From JBARDN01 sp963755705 (lineage in GTDB: Bacteria > Desulfobacterota > Binatia > Binatales > Binataceae), in the NCBI GenBank assembly GCA_963755705.1, contig CAVWKW010000002.1:310001-374000 (forward strand): DNA of 64,000 nucleotides, read 5' to 3'. A model generated the notes under the pieces. It saw only the letters and a program-made list of their open reading frames with translations. It had not been told where the DNA came from and ran no database searches. This document shows, in pieces, positions 60,516 to 64,000 of this stretch (positions are counted from its first letter, which is position 1; each line of letters starts with the position of its first letter). A program made the translations under genes and the position numbers.

Positions 60516-61097
60516 ATGAAACATTCGAATCGACGAGGCTTCGCGCATGGCGCGATGATGCTCGCGCTTGCCATGGCGATGGTCATAATCGGACAAACGT
60601 TCGCGTCGGCGGCCGAAGCCGACGGCGCGCCGCTCGACTTTAAGCTTCACACGCTCGACGGAGCGTCGATGAAGCTCAGCCAGTTCCGCGGGCACCCGGT
60701 GATCGTCGATTTCTGGGCGACCTGGTGCGGCCCTTGCCGCCGCCAGATTCCCGAACTCAAGACGATTTACTCGCGCTACCATAAATCGCGCGGGCTCGAG
60801 GTGATCGGTGTCGCCTGCGACAGCGTCCAGGGCGACGGGATTCGCGCGGTGGCGCCGTTCGTCGAGGAGTTCAAGATCAATTATCCAATCCTGGTTGCCA
60901 ATGACGCGGTAATTGACGAGCTCGGCGTAGAGGCAATCCCAACCACATTATTCATCGGGCCTGACGGCCGCGTCGTGGAGCGTGTGCTGGGTGCGGGACA
61001 CGCCGGAGAGTTGACCGAAAGCGCCCGAATATTGATGGACGGCAAAAAGCGCGGTAAGGGGCTGCCGAAGCCCGACAACAACGCGGTCAATTTGTAG
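60516..61097 (+). CDS. TlpA/ResA-like periplasmic thioredoxin
   Basis: A 193-residue exported thioredoxin. The signal is MMLALAMAMVIIGQTFASAA. The active site lies in FWATWCGPCRRQIPEL with Cys71 and Cys74. The TlpA insert is shown by LEVIGVACDSVQGDGIRAVA. cis-Pro is in AIPTTLFIGPDGRVVERVLG. It reduces disulfides in the periplasm, for example in cytochrome c maturation. It lies 51 bases after a CoA-transferase and 53 before bolA; functional links are not evident. Confidence 0.92.
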   Translation: MKHSNRRGFAHGAMMLALAMAMVIIGQTFASAAEADGAPLDFKLHTLDGASMKLSQFRGHPVIVDFWATWCGPCRRQIPELKTIYSRYHKSRGLEVIGVACDSVQGDGIRAVAPFVEEFKINYPILVANDAVIDELGVEAIPTTLFIGPDGRVVERVLGAGHAGELTESARILMDGKKRGKGLPKPDNNAVNL

Positions 61098-61150
61098 GCG
61101 ATGGATTTGATTCGCGCACTGCCTATAAGATAGACGGATAAGACGCCATT

Positions 61151-61396
61151 ATGGATACGAACGAAGTTCAAAGTCTGATTACCGCGGGAATCCCGGGCGC
61201 TCGCGTGGAAGTGCGCGACACCACCGGCGGCGGCGATCATTTCGAAGCCACCGTCGTAAGCGTGGTGTTTGAGGGCAAGGGTCTCGTGCAGCGCCATCAG
61301 GTGGTTTATGCGGCGCTGGGCGAGGCGATGCGCGTGCGCGTGCATGCGCTCACACTCAAGACGTTGACTCCTGCGGAATCGGAAAAACGGAGGTAG
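61151..61396 (+). CDS. bolA: BolA family protein
   Basis: An 81-residue BolA-like protein. It has the BolA fold motifs GARVEVRDTTGGGDHFEATV, VVSVVFEGKGLVQRHQVVYA and the C-terminal VHALTLKTLTPAE. A His that can ligate an Fe-S cluster with glutaredoxin is in DHFEA. The monothiol glutaredoxin gene starts eight bases downstream. BolA and Grx4 proteins are known to form Fe-S-bridged heterodimers, so they probably act as a pair. Confidence 0.94.
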   Translation: MDTNEVQSLITAGIPGARVEVRDTTGGGDHFEATVVSVVFEGKGLVQRHQVVYAALGEAMRVRVHALTLKTLTPAESEKRR

Positions 61397-61404
61397 ATGC
61401 CGAC

Positions 61405-61737
61405 ATGGCAAGCGTGACTGAACAGATCGAATCAGCGATTCGCGAGAACAAGGTAATGATTTTCATGAAGGGCAATCGCAGCTTTCCGCAATGCGGATTC
61501 TCCGCCGCGACCGTCCAGATTTTCGAAGAGCTCGGCGTTCCCTTCGCGACCGCGGACGTGCTCGCCGACCCGGAGCTACGCGACGCGATCAAGCGCTACA
61601 GCAACTGGCCGACGATCCCGCAGGTCTATGTTGACGGCAAGTTCGTCGGCGGATGCGACATCGTCCGCGAGATGTACGAAAGCGGAGAGCTCGAGCCGAT
61701 CGTGAAAGCCGCGGTCGGACAATCCGCCCAGCACTAA
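61405..61737 (+). CDS. grxD: Monothiol glutaredoxin, Grx4 family
   Basis: A 110-residue monothiol glutaredoxin. The active-site motif PQCGFSAATVQIFEELGV has Cys30 with the CGFS signature. KRYSNWPTIPQVYVDGKFVG and GGCDIVREMYESGELEPIV supply the glutathione site. Grx4 proteins carry and transfer [2Fe-2S] clusters. It follows bolA by eight bases. A hairpin at 61759-61788 lies after it. Confidence 0.96.
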   Translation: MASVTEQIESAIRENKVMIFMKGNRSFPQCGFSAATVQIFEELGVPFATADVLADPELRDAIKRYSNWPTIPQVYVDGKFVGGCDIVREMYESGELEPIVKAAVGQSAQH

Positions 61738-61758
61738 CCAAAATCGCTCCTGATTTTA

Positions 61759-61788
61759 CAGGGCGTGGCCGGCAACGGTCGCGCCCTG
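61759..61788. terminator. Possible bidirectional terminator hairpin between grxD and doxX
   Basis: CAGGGCG (61759-61765) pairs with CGCCCTG (61782-61788) around CCGG/CGG-rich inner bases. No T tract follows on the plus strand, and only a weak one on the minus strand. It lies between two convergent genes. Confidence 0.4.
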
Positions 61789-61811
61789 CGCACTTCCTGA
61801 CTGCGCGGCCG

Positions 61812-62213
61812 CTACGAACGCACGCGCATCGCATCCATACTGAATGCGCCAGGGCCCATCGACGCGACCATCAGCAGGCCACCCATGATCGCGAGGTTCT
61901 TCATCATATGGACGTGATTCGGCATCCCGCCCGGTAGGACATGGAAGAGAAGCGTGACAGGAATCAGGAACAGGAAGAGAACGATCCCGGCGATCCGCGC
62001 GTGGAAGCCGAACACGAGCATTAGACCACCGGCCAACTCAACAATCCCGGCGACGTAAATCAGCAGTTCCGCGATCGAGCCCGGAATATGATGCGCAGCC
62101 ACGTATCCCGCCATCGCAGCTCCATGTCCAAGCTTGGTGGCGCCGCTCAGAATAAAAATCGCAGCGAGCAGAATGCGGCCGACGAGCGCGCCGGTTTTGT
62201 CGAGTCCCTGCAT
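61812..62213 (-). CDS. DoxX family membrane protein
   Basis: A 133-residue DoxX-like protein. ATG 62213 follows GGAGG at good distance, so the upstream in-frame Met is not used. Four membrane helices are visible, among them GRILLAAIFILSGATKLGHG with the DoxX Ser-Gly-x-x-K motif, LIYVAGIVELAGGLMLVFGF and AGIVLFLFLIPVTLLFHVLP. HMMKNLAIMGGLLMVASMGP is the C-terminal helix. DoxX proteins link to thiosulfate or oxidative stress in some organisms; its function here is unclear. Confidence 0.9.
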   Translation of the reverse strand: MQGLDKTGALVGRILLAAIFILSGATKLGHGAAMAGYVAAHHIPGSIAELLIYVAGIVELAGGLMLVFGFHARIAGIVLFLFLIPVTLLFHVLPGGMPNHVHMMKNLAIMGGLLMVASMGPGAFSMDAMRVRS

Positions 62214-62266
62214 AGCTAGCCTCCGTGTCGGATTATTAGCATCCGCACAGATCAATTCCCACGCGC

Positions 62267-63946
62267 GTGACCGATTATCGGTCTATAATCGGCCTGAGCA
62301 ATTCGGTGGCACAACAACGTAAACAAGAGCGCAACTGGACGGTTACAGTCAGGCAGGCGATTCCGTCCGGCGATCGTCCGCGGTGGATTCGTATCCCGGA
62401 ACGATCTCAGCTCATTAGAGCCGCGATACTCCTGGTCTCGTTCGCAATACTGGTGATCGCGTATCGCGTGGTCGAACGGACGATCGCGTTTAACTCCGAC
62501 AACGCATGTATTCTGCTCCAGGCGCACGAGGTCGCGGGAGGCAACCTCATGCTTCGCGGTTGGGCGCTCTCGAACTGCTCGTTTTATCCCGAAATCAGCT
62601 TCTATGCGGTTGCGATGCTGATAAATCACTCGCCGAGCGCATTGTCGCGCGAGCTGCCGCCGATCGTCTACGCGCTTATCGTGATGTTTGCGCTATGGCT
62701 GACCGGACTTGGCTCCGGCAATCCGCCTTCGTACGGCGGCTATGCGATCACTTTCATCCTGATAGGATTGCCCACCAATCTGCAACATTTGTACATCGCG
62801 CCCGGCACTCACATGAGCACGATGCTGCTGATATTTGCCGCGTTGGTGGCGCTCTCGTTCACCGAGGAGACTTCTGCGAGAGCGCCGGCCGCTTATATTG
62901 CATATACAGCACTCCTGGCCTTCGCCGTCTTCGGAGACCTCTTTGCTCTGTATTTTGCCGCAATTCCGATCGCGCTCGTCACAGCGTATCGATGGGTTCG
63001 TGGCCTGTTTTCGCAAACGCGCGAGCTGATCGCGCTTGCGGCGACGGTCGCCGCGGTGCTCATCGCAGACGGTGCAATTCGTTTGATACGCGCCATCGGC
63101 GGCTTTCGTCTGGTGCCAGTCGAGCCGCATTTCGTGGCCCTTAAAGCGCTGCATAGCAATATCTCCGCTACAATCGGAGGGATCACTTCGCTCTGTGGGA
63201 TCGATCCGGCACAGGCGGTTAGCCCGCTCGGCGCAATACTGTTTTTGGCGCGATCGGCAGGACTCGCGTTCATACTCGGATGCTGCATCTACAGCGCCTA
63301 TAGATCATTGCGCGGCACGGAAACCCGAACCACCGCGATAGTGATGGCGGCGGCACTAGTCACTGCCATTGGATACGTATCAAACAATGCCGTGATCGGG
63401 CTGACGACGGCACGTTATTTGATTCCATTTGTCCTGTACGGCGCGATCCTCGCCGGCAGAGTCGCTGGCACGGTGATTCGTCCGACCAAACTGTTCCGTG
63501 CGGCTATCGGGTTGATCTCGGTGGCATATCTGTTCGGGTTCGTTCGTTTGATGTCCCAGCCAACCGCGATCCCGCAAAGAGAAGAGGCTCTTGCGCAATG
63601 GCTATATCAGCGCGGCCTGGTATTGGGGTACGGAGACTATTGGCACGCATCGATCGTCACCCTCGAGAGTGATGGAAAGGTCAAGATAAGGGCGATCAGT
63701 TTTGCCGGACGGCTCTATCCATATCTCTGGGAATCAAAGAGAGAGTGGTACTCTGGAGACCCGGGAACGCCGGCCCCGAACTTTGTAGTTATTGAGGAAC
63801 AAAAGAAGATGCTGGCTTTCCACGAAGCAATTTCCGCCATGCTCACTCTGGGCCGACCCTCGAAAGCCTATCAGTTTGAAGGCTATACGATCATGGTTTG
63901 GGACAAAGGTAAATGGTTGCTGAGGTCCGCTCCGAATACCAATTAG
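62267..63946 (+). CDS. Polytopic membrane protein, GT-C glycosyltransferase-like
   Basis: A 559-residue membrane protein from GTG 62267, with roughly ten hydrophobic segments. The first helix is IRAAILLVSFAILVIAYRVV, followed in the first extracytoplasmic loop by FNSDNACILLQAHEVAGGNL and RGWALSNCSF. An acidic residue early in this first loop, here Asp in NSDNA, is where GT-C (PMT/ArnT-like) glycosyltransferases place their catalytic Asp. The C-terminal 120 residues are soluble. No closer family was recognised; a lipid-linked-sugar transferase is a guess. The upstream gap is short (53 bases) and the gene diverges from doxX. Confidence 0.62.
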   Translation: MTDYRSIIGLSNSVAQQRKQERNWTVTVRQAIPSGDRPRWIRIPERSQLIRAAILLVSFAILVIAYRVVERTIAFNSDNACILLQAHEVAGGNLMLRGWALSNCSFYPEISFYAVAMLINHSPSALSRELPPIVYALIVMFALWLTGLGSGNPPSYGGYAITFILIGLPTNLQHLYIAPGTHMSTMLLIFAALVALSFTEETSARAPAAYIAYTALLAFAVFGDLFALYFAAIPIALVTAYRWVRGLFSQTRELIALAATVAAVLIADGAIRLIRAIGGFRLVPVEPHFVALKALHSNISATIGGITSLCGIDPAQAVSPLGAILFLARSAGLAFILGCCIYSAYRSLRGTETRTTAIVMAAALVTAIGYVSNNAVIGLTTARYLIPFVLYGAILAGRVAGTVIRPTKLFRAAIGLISVAYLFGFVRLMSQPTAIPQREEALAQWLYQRGLVLGYGDYWHASIVTLESDGKVKIRAISFAGRLYPYLWESKREWYSGDPGTPAPNFVVIEEQKKMLAFHEAISAMLTLGRPSKAYQFEGYTIMVWDKGKWLLRSAPNTN

Positions 63947-64000
63947 ACCACCCCGATAAGTTTCGAATCCGACAAATATCCGTATAGTACGTTCAGGCGT

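Noticed and set aside
1..64000. CRISPR arrays, tRNA or rRNA genes
   Set aside because: No regularly spaced direct repeats and no cloverleaf or rRNA-like segments were recognised by eye; short tRNA genes could still be missed without a covariance search.

Overview
The window is a GC-rich (low to mid 60s % by eye) chromosomal segment from a Gram-negative bacterium. LPS-core-type glycosyltransferases and kinases, an apolipoprotein N-acyltransferase, DUF1329 and lytic transglycosylase lipoprotein genes, a complex I fragment and a menaquinone prenyltransferase all point that way. Four family III CoA-transferases plus a hydantoinase/oxoprolinase pair fit an environmental organism of deltaproteobacterial or Binatota-like type. 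That placement is an inference from gene content only; no rRNA or tRNA gene was recognised.

Layout. 1-8.85 kb: a tightly packed minus-strand operon, with overlaps and gaps of a few bases, runs from LPS glycosyltransferases and an LPS-kinase-like protein into yicC, gmk, a SpoT/RelA homologue and ridA. A second LPS-kinase-like gene converges on it. 9-13 kb: a membrane M28 peptidase and lnt. 13.3-21.2 kb: an RHS/YD-repeat locus, the most unusual part. A short secreted YD protein is translationally coupled to a secreted RHS protein that carries one in-frame TAG. The RHS protein ends in a short hydrophobic C-terminal domain and is followed by a polytopic membrane protein and an FHA-TM protein. Nested IS21 and IS256 fragments come next, then a displaced second RHS tip with another hydrophobic C-terminus and another polytopic membrane protein. 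21.6-25 kb: a secreted protein and nuoA-nuoC-nuoD, with no nuoB.

25.3-29.4 kb: a DUF1329 protein with a clear terminator, an amgK-murU pair for cell-wall sugar recycling, a GST and a large palindromic repeat. 29.7-34.6 kb (minus): HAD phosphatase, two CoA-transferases, then menA coupled to an unknown membrane protein. 34.7-39.9 kb: a lytic transglycosylase lipoprotein diverges from maf-yggS-proC-yggT-fmdB. 40-46.3 kb: a zinc dehydrogenase, hyuA and hyuB overlap head to tail, followed by a CoA-transferase and a Nudix gene. 46.3-53.4 kb: a glycosyltransferase, a lipoprotein, a VOC protein, a persulfide-dioxygenase/rhodanese fusion, an anion permease, thiI and a CoA-pyrophosphatase-like Nudix gene. 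53.5-64 kb: a TetR regulator, sulfatase and GST-like run; a CYTH protein divergent from an unknown protein; a GNAT; another CoA-transferase; a TlpA thioredoxin; bolA-grxD; DoxX; and a polytopic membrane protein.

The best candidate for an undescribed system is the RHS locus (13.3-21.2 kb). Two unrelated short hydrophobic C-terminal domains, each fused to the same RHS core end, are each followed by a different polytopic membrane protein. That arrangement resembles toxin-immunity pairs acting at the membrane. The toxin role is inferred from layout alone.
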